From assembly GCA_049287025.1 (NCBI GenBank), contig JBAQFA010000022.1:1-64000 (forward strand): a DNA stretch of 64,000 nt, read 5' to 3'. The position numbers were made by a program, and so were the translations under genes. The notes under the pieces were generated by a model, which saw only the letters and a list, made by a program, of their open reading frames with translations, was not told the origin of the DNA and did no database searches. Shown here piece after piece: positions 33,609 to 41,120 of this stretch; position 1 is the first letter of the stretch, and each line of letters begins with the position of its first letter. Source of the stretch: UBA11710 sp049287025. GTDB taxonomy: Bacteria > Patescibacteriota > Patescibacteriia > Magasanikbacterales > UBA922.

Positions 33609-34400
33609 TTATTTATTTTTAGTAAATACGACAGAATTTATAACTTTTTCTATATCTTTTATAGTAATTTCTGGGTATTTAAAATAAAAACTTAATGTTT
33701 TGAATTCATCACTATAGTCTTCAGGTAGTTTTAAAATGGCAATTATTCCATCTTTTTCATTCGCATAAAAATTAATTGCATAAAACACATAGGCTTCAAG
33801 ATTATCTTCTCTAATTATAGTTTTTAAATAATTTTTATCATTAGTTATTGAAGAAGTGTTAAATTCATAATTATTTGTATGCCAATAATCTTTACCTGCA
33901 GTAAAATCTTTAGAAACACCACCAGCAAATTCATACCCATGATTAGATAAGTCAAGTACACGCCAACTATATTGCGAACCACTATCTAAACTATAATACT
34001 CTGGAGCTAATTTCGGTGATTGATAATTATAATCCGTACTACTCACTGCTCCCAAAGGTATGGGAAAATTAAAAGAAATATTTACATCTTTACTTTCAAA
34101 TTTTTTCCAAACAAATTTGTTAATTTTTGGAATATAAACATCTACATTTTCTGATATTCTAGCATTGTTATAAACAAATTCTTCATTATTTTTAGGATAA
34201 ATATAACATCCATTACCACAACTAATTAATTCTTCTGGTGTGGTTAATATTTTACCTTCAACAGTGTTCAATTGAATTTTTTTAATTTCTTCTTTTTTTA
34301 CTATTTCAACATTTTTGTTTACTATTTCAACATTTTTGTTTTTTGTGGCACAGCCTGTAGTAAAAATAATAATAATTAGAACTAATAAAATTTTATACAT
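33609..34400 (-). CDS. Lipoprotein of unknown function, 263 residues
   Basis: Signal peptide YKILLVLIIIIF with lipobox TTGC (Cys16). A direct repeat VEIVNKNVEIVKK follows in residues 24-36. The folded part from about residue 85 has FESKDVNISFNFPIPLG and later beta strands, reminiscent of PsbP/surface-adhesin-like lipoprotein domains, but no firm family. Four bases from the upstream gene, in a run of small membrane proteins (33609-35610). Confidence 0.7.
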   Translation of the reverse strand: MYKILLVLIIIIFTTGCATKNKNVEIVNKNVEIVKKEEIKKIQLNTVEGKILTTPEELISCGNGCYIYPKNNEEFVYNNARISENVDVYIPKINKFVWKKFESKDVNISFNFPIPLGAVSSTDYNYQSPKLAPEYYSLDSGSQYSWRVLDLSNHGYEFAGGVSKDFTAGKDYWHTNNYEFNTSSITNDKNYLKTIIREDNLEAYVFYAINFYANEKDGIIAILKLPEDYSDEFKTLSFYFKYPEITIKDIEKVINSVVFTKNK

Positions 34401-34404
34401 AAGT

Positions 34405-34665
34405 TTATTTATTTTTTAACCACCATTTTTTAAAAAAGGGAATTGATAAAGTAGAAATAACAAAAGCAAGAGAGGGGACAACCGCATTTTTAAATGGTTC
34501 TGATAAATTGGCAAAATAAAAAAATATAGTGATTACCAAATAAGTAGAAACCAGAATAATGAATCGGCGTGCCCAGCTCGTTTCCCAGGCTTTGTCTTTC
34601 TCTACCCGTTCATTACGTTCTTTTATTTCATTTATTTGTTGTTGAAGTTCTTCATTTGTGGGCAT
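34405..34665 (-). CDS. Small membrane protein with coiled-coil N-terminus
   Basis: 86 residues. Residues 1-28 form a short charged helix (EELQQQINEIKERNERVEKD), followed by two membrane helices (RRFIILVSTYLVITIFFYF and AVVPSLAFVISTLSIPFF) and a basic tail KKWWLKNK. No catalytic motif. Lies in the same minus-strand run as the LysE-type exporter. Confidence 0.7.
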   Translation of the reverse strand: MPTNEELQQQINEIKERNERVEKDKAWETSWARRFIILVSTYLVITIFFYFANLSEPFKNAVVPSLAFVISTLSIPFFKKWWLKNK

Positions 34666-34675
34666 AAAATTTTAA

Positions 34676-34990
34676 TTATTTTTTAAAATATTTTTCTTTT
34701 ATTAGCCAGATCAATCCCATAAGACAAAAAAATAAAGCAAGAACGAGTGAATAGAGTGAATGGCCAACACCACATTTGATATCATCTGGGTTTAACCAGC
34801 AATCAATTGGACCGGCTAAAAATTTTGTATACAAACTCAAAATGATAGCGACTGCAATTAAATACAGACCTTTATGGTACCAGGCCTTACCTCTGGCTAT
34901 TTTTTCTAGCGGTAAGTAGACTCCTAGGAAAATCATGCTGAGAGCTAGAGTAAAAAATAGTACTTGTATGATTGGTGATGTATTCATCAT
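34676..34990 (-). CDS. Small integral membrane protein, 104 residues
   Basis: Three hydrophobic segments (IIQVLFFTLALSMIFLGVYL, GLYLIAVAIILSLYTKFLAG, YSLVLALFFCLMGLIWLI) and two Cys in the loop between the second and third (DCWLNPDDIKCG). Its start overlaps the end of the LysE-type gene by four bases, so the two are translationally coupled. Family not recognised. Confidence 0.7.
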   Translation of the reverse strand: MMNTSPIIQVLFFTLALSMIFLGVYLPLEKIARGKAWYHKGLYLIAVAIILSLYTKFLAGPIDCWLNPDDIKCGVGHSLYSLVLALFFCLMGLIWLIKEKYFKK

Positions 34991-35610
34991 AATAAATTGT
35001 TAAGAGTAGAATATCCTAAATATATGGCAAAGGCAATTAAAATACAACCGGCAATAAAAGAAATTATTTTCATTACTTTTTCATTGACAAATCTCTTGCC
35101 CATATGTGCTAAAAAAGAAATGACAAATCCCCAAATTATTGCGCCCAAGATTACAAAGCCTAAATTTATCAAAAAATTAAGGTTATGTGTATTGTAGTTT
35201 GGGTTGGAAGCAAAGATGCTATAAAAACCTAGCCACGCAATGGGAGCTAAGGGGTTTGTGATGTTGATTAAAAATCCAGCCCAGAAAGTATCACCAAAAG
35301 TTTTTTTAATTTTTTTATCTAAAATATTTTTTCCAAAAGCGTTTTTGATATCACCAATACCAAAGTAAATTAATAGTAGCACGCCAAAAGTTCCTAAGAC
35401 CAGGGAAAAAGTTTGACTTTGGAAAAAAGAAGTAAAAGCAAAAAAGATTAAGATCAAATAAATGGCGTCGATCAAAACTGCACCCATGTTGGTTATAAAC
35501 GCTGACCAAAATCCATGTTCTAGTCCGCGTCGAATAGTTAAAATAGTCACTGGACCAATAGCGGCTACAAAACTAATACCAAGGATAATGAATTTTAGAA
35601 AGTCGGGCAT
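34987..35610 (-). CDS. LysE-family exporter
   Basis: 207 residues, six predicted helices. The N-terminal IGPVTILTIRRGLEHGFWSA is the LysE/RhtB signature region, and NPLAPIAWLGF in the middle is the second conserved block. Exports an amino acid or related small molecule; substrate not predictable. A second LysE-like gene is at 40355. Confidence 0.8.
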   Translation of the reverse strand: MPDFLKFIILGISFVAAIGPVTILTIRRGLEHGFWSAFITNMGAVLIDAIYLILIFFAFTSFFQSQTFSLVLGTFGVLLLIYFGIGDIKNAFGKNILDKKIKKTFGDTFWAGFLINITNPLAPIAWLGFYSIFASNPNYNTHNLNFLINLGFVILGAIIWGFVISFLAHMGKRFVNEKVMKIISFIAGCILIAFAIYLGYSTLNNLL

Positions 35611-35614
35611 AAAA

Positions 35615-36163
35615 TTAAATCATTTTTAAAAAATTTCTAAAAATTTGTTTTCCATTTTCACCAGAGACTTCAGGATGGAATTGTAAGCCATATTTATTGC
35701 CAAATTTCATGGCTTCATTTTCACAAGAAATAGATTTGGCCAATAACATAATATCAACCGGCAAAGAGACAAATTCAGAGTGTTCTTTTTTAAATAAAGT
35801 ATTTTTATCTACGCCTTCAAATAGGGGATCATATTGAATAATTTCAATTGGTTCATCTTTACTAATCAATTCACCATGGCCAATTTGTCCGCCATACAAA
35901 AGACCTAATATCTGATGACCGAGACAGATTCCTAAAACTGGAATATTAATATTTTTTATAAATTCAAATGGCTGAATAAATTTTTTATAATCAATTTGTG
36001 AAAGTTTGGTTGGTCCACCAGTAATAATAATGCCAGAGTAAACGTTAAAATCATGATTTGTGATTTAATCAATGTTTACAACTATATTTTTATAACCAAA
36101 ATCATTAAAAGTATTTTGAATATTTTTTAAAAACATGGTGCCACAATTAATAATACAGATCAT
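35615..36163 (-). pseudogene. GMP synthase glutaminase subunit interrupted by an in-frame TAA
   Basis: From ATG at 36163 the frame reads MICIINCGTM and is a class I glutaminase: TGGPTKL, nucleophile motif GICLGHQILG, KEHSEFVSLP, CENEAMKFG and YGLQFHPEVSGENG, matching the archaeal-type free-standing GuaA glutaminase. Codon 33 is TAA (36065-36067), with homologous sequence continuing in the same frame on both sides. All later catalytic residues are intact. Either a one-base nonsense mutation, a sequencing error, or restart at a downstream codon. No synthetase half of GuaA is in the window. Confidence 0.75.
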
Positions 36164-36176
36164 AATTTATTTTAAC

Positions 36177-36491
36177 TTACTTTTTTATAATTTTAATTCC
36201 TCTTAATCCTAAAATCAATAAAACCAAAATAATTATTTTTAAAATATAGTGGCCATGTAAATCTAAAAAATTTTTTGTAAATGGAGTAACGTTGCCAACT
36301 AATAGATGTATAATAATAGAGATTGGTAGAGTAAGAAAAAGCCAATTGATTTTTGGTATGTCAAGTTTGATTTTTTTAAAGAGTTTGGTTAATAGGGGAG
36401 AAAGTAACCAAATTCCAAGAAAAGAAACAACAAAATCAAAAATTGCATAGCCACCCAATCTAAATTGACGTAGAAATTCAATAATAGACAT
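36177..36491 (-). CDS. Small integral membrane protein, 104 residues
   Basis: Three hydrophobic segments (AIFDFVVSFLGIWLLSPLL, INWLFLTLPISIIIHLLVG, HYILKIIILVLLILGL) with a His in the second. Placed between the HIT gene (four-base gap) and the glutaminase gene in one minus-strand run. Family not recognised. Confidence 0.7.
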   Translation of the reverse strand: MSIIEFLRQFRLGGYAIFDFVVSFLGIWLLSPLLTKLFKKIKLDIPKINWLFLTLPISIIIHLLVGNVTPFTKNFLDLHGHYILKIIILVLLILGLRGIKIIKK

Positions 36492-36494
36492 AAA

Positions 36495-37106
36495 TTATTT
36501 ATTAAATTTATTCCACTTTTCAATCAAAGCTAAAATATCTTTTTCAAATTCTAGCATTAGTTTTTGATTGTTTTCCGCGGTTTTCCAGTTTGATCTTTCT
36601 TCAGCTCCGAGTAATCTGCCAAAAATATCTCTAAAAAATCTTGGATAACCCAGGTCAGTATTTACTAACCATTTTTGATTTTTATTTTCCAAGAAAAGAT
36701 ATTTTTGTTTTTGAACAAATTCCTTTTTCATTTCTTCTAGATTAGAAATTTTATGCAAGGTTTTTTCATCTGGTATTATTTGTTCAGTATTAAAATTAAA
36801 AGGTAAGAAATGGGTGTGAGCATGAAAAACAGTTTGACCAGTAACACCGTGTTCAAATATTCCTACTTCACCATAGTATGTTTTTATAAACAATTTAACT
36901 TTTTCGTATAGTTCTATATATTTTCCAAAAGCGTCTTCTGACAAACTACCCATGGTAGAGACATGAGCTTTGGGAATAATAAGAATATGTCCTTCGGTGA
37001 GTGGGTGAACATCACAAACAATCCAAAATAAATTATCAGTATAGAGTGGATGTTTTAGTCCGATTTCACCAGGGCAGTGAGCGCAGTTGTTATCTTGATT
37101 ATTCAT
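36495..37106 (-). CDS. HIT-superfamily hydrolase/transferase
   Basis: 203 residues. The HIT triad is HAHTHFLPF near residue 115; the upstream strand region is VCDVHPLTEGHILIIPKAH. The N-terminus has CAHCPGEIG, a possible metal-binding Cys pair. The C-terminus DLGYPRFFRDIFGRLLG resembles the extended C-terminal region of CWF19-like HIT proteins. Likely hydrolyses or transfers nucleotide phosphates. Confidence 0.8.
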   Translation of the reverse strand: MNNQDNNCAHCPGEIGLKHPLYTDNLFWIVCDVHPLTEGHILIIPKAHVSTMGSLSEDAFGKYIELYEKVKLFIKTYYGEVGIFEHGVTGQTVFHAHTHFLPFNFNTEQIIPDEKTLHKISNLEEMKKEFVQKQKYLFLENKNQKWLVNTDLGYPRFFRDIFGRLLGAEERSNWKTAENNQKLMLEFEKDILALIEKWNKFNK

Positions 37107-37142
37107 AAAATTACAACACTATTGTATCATCTTTTATTAAAT

Positions 37143-37173
37143 AAAAAAACTCCCCAGGGTTGGTGGGGAGTTC
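37143..37173 (-). terminator. Terminator of the lipoprotein gene at 37244
   Basis: ACTCCCC / GGGGAGT stem with A-run on its left side, which reads as a T-run on the minus strand. Confidence 0.75.
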
Positions 37174-37243
37174 TGTGTTTGAATTATTTTTTTATACCTA
37201 TTATTCCACTAATGTAAATTTCAATTTTTATATGTATTAAATA

Positions 37244-37741
37244 TTATTTATTGCACGCCTCATAAAAAAGTATAGCAGATTTTACTCGTAGGTATTCAAT
37301 ACAAGATGCCATCACTGGTTGAGCTTGTTCTGAAAATAATTTATCATCACAACCTTTATTTCTAGGTGATTTTCTACAATTTAAGATTTTTTCCGCTATA
37401 TTATTGTTGTAAAATGAGTAACAGCCAAGTGCAATTTTATCTACCTGTTTTCCAATATCTAAATTTTTAGTAACACAGTCTTGATAATTTTTGTCAGATT
37501 GAAGTAATTTTATAGCTTTTAAGCTTATGGCATATTCTTCTTTTGTGAAAGTGTGAGACTGTGTACTATCGTTTTTATTATCAGTAGATTCAATATCATT
37601 GTTTGTTTGAACTGGTGGCTGAGTAATAGTTTTGGATTGTTCTGGATTAGCGGAATCATCATTTATTAGAGTGTCTTGTCCGGTAGTGGCACAGCCAGTT
37701 AAGAGGAGTGCAAAAGATAATGCAAAAATGATTTTTTTCAT
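37244..37741 (-). CDS. Lipoprotein of unknown function, 165 residues
   Basis: Signal peptide KKIIFALSFALLLTGC with lipobox Cys17. A low-complexity Asn/Gln/Thr/Asp linker covers about residues 20-65. The remaining 100 residues are helical and hold five Cys (QDCVTKNL, GCYSF, LNCRKSPRNKGC, ASC), which could form disulfides outside the cell. Between two terminators, so monocistronic. Confidence 0.7.
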   Translation of the reverse strand: MKKIIFALSFALLLTGCATTGQDTLINDDSANPEQSKTITQPPVQTNNDIESTDNKNDSTQSHTFTKEEYAISLKAIKLLQSDKNYQDCVTKNLDIGKQVDKIALGCYSFYNNNIAEKILNCRKSPRNKGCDDKLFSEQAQPVMASCIEYLRVKSAILFYEACNK

Positions 37742-37827
37742 AATAGTATGAAATGATTAATTAGTTAATAAAATTTGTATAATTTAAGCAAGATTGTTAT
37801 ATATGATGATTATATCACTTTTTTCCA

Positions 37828-37859
37828 TATAAAAAAACTCCCCAGGGTGGGGAAGTTTA
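37828..37859 (-). terminator. Terminator of the pilin-like gene at 37868
   Basis: ACTCCCC AGGGT GGGGAAGTTT hairpin with an A-run to its left. Same core word family as 37143-37173. Confidence 0.7.
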
Positions 37860-37867
37860 ATTGTATT

Positions 37868-38914
37868 TTATGATTGATCACGTTGAATTCCACTAGGGGT
37901 TGCTTGAATTTTACCAAATCCTAGGGCTGACCCGTTTGTTTCTAAGTAGAAGTTCATTTTGTAAGTTTGTCCATCGTTTGAGACATAGGTATAGTTTGAT
38001 TGTGGTGATAGTGGGTCAGATGGAACTGGGTTCATAAATTGGTAAGGCTTTTCACATCCGGCTGGTTCAAAACCATTTTCTCCTAAACATGTGTAGTTTT
38101 TTGAACCTAGAATAATGGCTGAGTTTGCTAGAGGATATTTGTGGTTGTTTTGATAATATAGTTCTAAAGATGTTTGAATTCGTCTCATTTCGCTTATTCT
38201 TTGTTCATCTCTTTTTTTTGCTTCTAATTCTAATGTAACCTCATCTGGTAGAGCGGGGACATTAGTAATTAATGTTTTTAGTTCTTTGTTTAAAGCACAC
38301 TCAGCTTTAGTTTTTACTACCATAGCATAACCAGCGTAAGAAACGTCTTGGAGAATGTCAATATTAGTTTTTTCCCAATTTTGAATAGTTGGATTCCACA
38401 AATACATTTTTTCAAATTCACAGTTACCTATAGTAAGCCCGCCTTGAGAAAATTGTGGCACTATAGAAATAAAGTTCCAGCCAGCATGTAGTTTTACTGG
38501 TCTGGTAAAGGCATCTTTACTAACTTCTAGAGTAAATTTCGCTGGCTGTTTAAAATAAATCCACATGGGGGATAATTGTAAATAATCGCGATTCTGTGCC
38601 ATTATTTGGTAATCAGCATCTTTGTATCCACCAGAAGTAGTGATATATCGACCAACAGATGGGGCATAGACATAGAAAGGTGTTAAGATGTTTGATAAAT
38701 CATTATTTTCATACAAATCCATACCAGAAAAACCACCTTCTGGTAATAAATTCCAGCCTTTAGCTATTTCAATTTCTATCAACCAATGGTCAGCGTTTCT
38801 TGGGCTAGTCTTATCAGGAATGCTAGTTAATTTGGAACTAGTCATAGCTTGAGCTATTAGAGCCGAGCCAAAAATGATGGTTAGAATGATTGTGAAGAAA
38901 AAATATTTTTTCAT
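37868..38914 (-). CDS. Exported protein with pilin/pseudopilin-like C-terminal segment
   Basis: 348 residues with signal peptide (YFFFTIILTIIFGSALIAQA). Residues 45-210 form a beta-rich module with recurring Trp (GWNLLPEGG, GWNFISIVP). The segment RRIQTSLELYYQNNHKYPLA near residue 245, followed by GSKNYTCLG and PVPSDPLSP, is typical of type II secretion/type IV pilin-like globular regions seen in many Patescibacteria, but here without the N-terminal prepilin methylation motif. Surface role inferred. Confidence 0.65.
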   Translation of the reverse strand: MKKYFFFTIILTIIFGSALIAQAMTSSKLTSIPDKTSPRNADHWLIEIEIAKGWNLLPEGGFSGMDLYENNDLSNILTPFYVYAPSVGRYITTSGGYKDADYQIMAQNRDYLQLSPMWIYFKQPAKFTLEVSKDAFTRPVKLHAGWNFISIVPQFSQGGLTIGNCEFEKMYLWNPTIQNWEKTNIDILQDVSYAGYAMVVKTKAECALNKELKTLITNVPALPDEVTLELEAKKRDEQRISEMRRIQTSLELYYQNNHKYPLANSAIILGSKNYTCLGENGFEPAGCEKPYQFMNPVPSDPLSPQSNYTYVSNDGQTYKMNFYLETNGSALGFGKIQATPSGIQRDQS

Positions 38915-38930
38915 ATTATATAAATTTTAT

Positions 38931-39155
38931 TTAATCTTTTGGTAGAGCCGGTGGCGGTGGTATAACATTATCAGAATCAGAATTTTTAGTTTCAGTATTG
39001 TTTGTTTTTATAACAGCGTTATTTACAGTTTCTTCATCACTTGGTAGAGCTGGTGGTTGTGGTGCCACCTCGTCATTTTTTTGTGATTTATTATAAGTAG
39101 TAGCACAGCCACTCATTATTAGTATCAAAACTAATAATAACATTGTTTTTTTCAT
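38931..39155 (-). CDS. Small lipoprotein, 74 residues
   Basis: Signal peptide KKTMLLLVLILIMSGC with lipobox Cys17, then a disordered tail with two copies of a PPALP motif (APQPPALPSDEE and IPPPPALPKD). No folded domain. It is upstream of the pilin-like gene by 16 bases and may be co-expressed. Confidence 0.7.
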   Translation of the reverse strand: MKKTMLLLVLILIMSGCATTYNKSQKNDEVAPQPPALPSDEETVNNAVIKTNNTETKNSDSDNVIPPPPALPKD

Positions 39156-39273
39156 ATAGTATGAAATGATTAATTAGTGAATAGACTTTAGCATAATTAA
39201 GCTAAAATGTCAATATAAAATGGCTTGGTTATTATAGCATAATTTTTTGTATAAAAATACTTCAAAAATATAT

Positions 39274-39302
39274 TTGACTAAGTATATAAAATTTGGTTAA
39301 AT
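39274..39302 (+). promoter_or_regulatory. Promoter of the GC-rich gene at 39327
   Basis: TTGACT (39274-39279), 17 bp, TTAAAT (39297-39302), identical hexamers and spacing to 263-291. Confidence 0.65.
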
Positions 39303-39326
39303 ATTTTTGGTAACCAACTGAGGCTG

Positions 39327-39524
39327 ATGATGTGTCTCTTTAGCGAGCTGTCCGAGGGATCGCACTTCCATCGGAAGGACGACCATGTGATCTACAAGAG
39401 GATGCGGCTGGCCTGGTATGTGTTTTGGCTCGGAATCTGCCGAGCCAACGCCGTCCGACTCGAGGATGGCAGTGGCCCGAAGTACTGTCGGGTCGCGGAC
39501 AATACGGAGGTCGTCTGGGTCTAG
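39327..39524 (+). CDS. GC-rich small protein, 65 residues (FSELKVGDRF-like)
   Basis: Start ATG 39327 (or 39330) with only GAGG nearby. FSELSEGSHFHRKDDHVIYKR, then ANAVRLEDG and a C-terminal VADNTEVVWV recall a small beta domain, often written F-L-x-G-x-F...K...NAVxLxDG, found on plasmids and in many genomes; this likeness is from memory and tentative. The gene is GC-rich within AT-rich flanks. It is followed by a two-tier hairpin and by the first copy of a 71-bp direct repeat. Confidence 0.6.
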   Translation: MMCLFSELSEGSHFHRKDDHVIYKRMRLAWYVFWLGICRANAVRLEDGSGPKYCRVADNTEVVWV

Positions 39525-39587
39525 CCAACCCACCCCCCCCTGTGATATCGTGTTGCAGGGGGCAACCGAGATTGGGAGGATTTTTAT

Positions 39588-39658
39588 AAACACCCACCAT
39601 GACTTGCTTTGATTCTGTTTTATAAAACCGAGTTAGAGTAAGGAGACGGTGGGTGTTT
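39588..39658 (+). terminator. Two-tier hairpin after the 39327 gene
   Basis: Outer stem AAACACCCACC (39588-39598) / GGTGGGTGTTT (39648-39658). Inner stem 39603-39615 with 39630-39642 allowing G-U, capped by GTTTTATAAAAC. Unpaired GAGAC between them; the inner 3' strand plus bulge reads AAGGAGAC. Confidence 0.7.
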
Positions 39659-39726
39659 TGTTTTATAAAAAAACTCCATAGGGTGGTGTTTAGGGTTCCA
39701 GAAAAAAAAGAAAATCAATAATAAAA
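39656..39726 (+). repeat. 71-bp direct repeat, copy 1
   Basis: Differs from copy 2 (40236-40306) at four positions. Begins TTTTGTTTTATAAAAAAACT and includes GGGTGGTG and AGGGTTCCAG. It bounds the unit holding the GC-rich gene at 39818 and looks partly derived from an old terminator. Confidence 0.85.
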
Positions 39727-39730
39727 TTAC

Positions 39731-39759
39731 TTGACAAATTTTGTGATATGTTATAGCAT
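39731..39759 (+). promoter_or_regulatory. Promoter of the GC-rich gene at 39818
   Basis: TTGACA (39731-39736) with TATAGC/TAGCAT around 39752-39759. The word TTATAGCATAA also occurs near 39230 and 44492. Confidence 0.6.
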
Positions 39760-39817
39760 AAGACGCTGTATCAGTGGGCCTTTAGTGTCACTTGGACAAT
39801 AAACGGAGGTGAGGACC

Positions 39818-40123
39818 ATGATCGTCTTTGGCTGGCTGAAGAAACTTCGGGAACGGAAGGTGCGACGCCTAGAGCAGCAGGAGGCTGCGAGGGCGAAGAT
39901 GCGGCAGGCGATTGTCGCCTTCAACGAGGAGGACTCTGTTGATCCGGTGGCTCGGATCAACAAGGTGGTGCCCATCCTGCAGGCCTACACCACCCTAGCC
40001 GACGCTTTCGACCCCGGGTGGCGACAGTGGGGGAAGTGCGACCTCACGACTATTCCGGAACTCCACGAGTTCCGAGGCTACATCGGGGTCGTTTTCGCCG
40101 ACTGTGAGAGCCTGTTCGACTGA
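39818..40123 (+). CDS. GC-rich orphan protein, 101 residues
   Basis: Not recognised. ATG at 39818 has GGAGGTG seven bases upstream; the in-frame GTG at 39809 is part of that site. N-terminal part is a basic helix (LKKLRERKVRRLEQQEAARAK), then a helical soluble domain ending VVFADCESLFD. No membrane segment. High GC with C/G third positions. The gene with its promoter and hairpin is enclosed by 71-bp direct repeats, giving a unit of about 580 bp. Confidence 0.75.
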   Translation: MIVFGWLKKLRERKVRRLEQQEAARAKMRQAIVAFNEEDSVDPVARINKVVPILQAYTTLADAFDPGWRQWGKCDLTTIPELHEFRGYIGVVFADCESLFD

Positions 40124-40173
40124 CCACAGTTCGTTGGCTTGTAGAGAGGGGGCAAGTCAACGGTACAACAACA

Positions 40174-40240
40174 ACCATTCCACCCCTCGTTAATATTTCA
40201 GAATTGGAATAATAGCGAAGGAGAAGAGGAATGGTTTTTG
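40174..40240 (+). terminator. Two-tier hairpin after the 39818 gene
   Basis: Outer ACCATTCC (40174-40181) / GGAATGGT (40228-40235); inner 40187-40197 with 40208-40218, one mismatch; unpaired AGGAGAAGA (40219-40227); T-run. Confidence 0.7.
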
Positions 40241-40306
40241 TTTTATAAAAAAACTACATAGGGTGGTGCTTAGGGTTCCAGCAGAAAAAGAAAATCAATA
40301 ATAAAA
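40236..40306 (+). repeat. 71-bp direct repeat, copy 2
   Basis: Second copy of 39656-39726, 67 of 71 positions the same by eye. Confidence 0.85.
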
Positions 40307-40331
40307 CCGACTATTGAGTCGGTTTTATTTG
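40303..40331. terminator. Bidirectional terminator before the LysE-like gene
   Basis: AAAACCGACT / AGTCGGTTTT stem. A near copy lies at 41036-41061. Confidence 0.8.
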
Positions 40332-40354
40332 TCTTTTAATATGTTGTGGGGTTA

Positions 40355-40987
40355 TTAATAAAGAAACACACTTACTAATCCAACTAAAATAATAATAATG
40401 CCTAATATTTTTCTAACAACATCCTCATGCTTTTGATAAAATGATATAGCCCATTTTTGTGAAAACAATTTTGCCCACACGGATCCCATAAGAAAATAAA
40501 TTGCGGGCAGTATTATGAAAGAAATAAATAATACCCACCATGGGAATTCAACTTTTCTTATAGCAAAGAATACGCTCATAAAAAATACAGCATATTTTGG
40601 ATTAAACAACCCAGTTAAAAAACCCATTCTTATGGCCTCAGTTTTAGTAAGTTCTTTTATGTGTTCTTTTTCTCCTTCTATTTTTTTTGTCATTATCTCT
40701 CTGGAGAGAATTGTTCTCATGCCTACGCCAGTGAGATAAATTACACTCAAAATTTGAATTGTTTCAAAAGAAAAATCCCAAACTTTGGAGATGAGAGAAA
40801 AAGCGACAATTGACCAAATGATATGTATTATGGTGGCCATAGCATTACCCATGGCTGTTTGGATGCCGGTTTTACGTGAGTAAATTAAAGAATTTCTAAC
40901 AATGACAAAAATTGATGGTTCAATTTTGAACCACTCCAAAACACCCAAGGCGCCAAACATTATGATTGATAGTATATTGTCTGCCAT
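40355..40987 (-). CDS. LysE/RhtB-type transporter
   Basis: 210 residues, about six membrane helices. SIFVIVRNSLIYSRKTGIQTA near residue 25 corresponds to the signature region and GLFNPKYAVFFMSVFF near residue 122 to the conserved NPK block of threonine/homoserine exporters. Substrate not predictable. Isolated between two terminators. Confidence 0.8.
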   Translation of the reverse strand: MADNILSIIMFGALGVLEWFKIEPSIFVIVRNSLIYSRKTGIQTAMGNAMATIIHIIWSIVAFSLISKVWDFSFETIQILSVIYLTGVGMRTILSREIMTKKIEGEKEHIKELTKTEAIRMGFLTGLFNPKYAVFFMSVFFAIRKVEFPWWVLFISFIILPAIYFLMGSVWAKLFSQKWAISFYQKHEDVVRKILGIIIILVGLVSVFLY

Positions 40988-41035
40988 ATCATTACATGAT
41001 ATTAAAATTTTTAAAAATAGTCAAATAAAATTTTA

Positions 41036-41061
41036 GTAAAACCGACTGGTGGGTCGGTTTT
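41036..41061 (-). terminator. Terminator of the clpB-distal gene at 41121
   Basis: AAAACCGACTGG / GGTCGGTTTT hairpin; A-run on the left reads as a T-run on the minus strand. Confidence 0.75.
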
Positions 41062-41120
41062 ATTTGTCTATACTAGTGTTTAAAATCTCCTCCGGGGTTA
41101 TGGGGTATTATTATTTGAAT

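Noticed and set aside
36065..36067. Recoded stop codon (alternative genetic code)
   Set aside because: The premature codon is TAA, not UGA as in known Patescibacteria recoding, and TAA ends many other genes normally here.
39297..39600. Minus-strand frames over the GC-rich gene at 39327
   Set aside because: They have no promoter or ribosome site, and the hairpin with T-run is oriented for + strand transcription.
39588..40240. Integron-like attC sites after the GC-rich genes
   Set aside because: The hairpins lack convincing GTTRRRY/RYYYAAC core sites, end in T-runs like terminators, and no integrase is in the window. Kept only as a cassette analogy.
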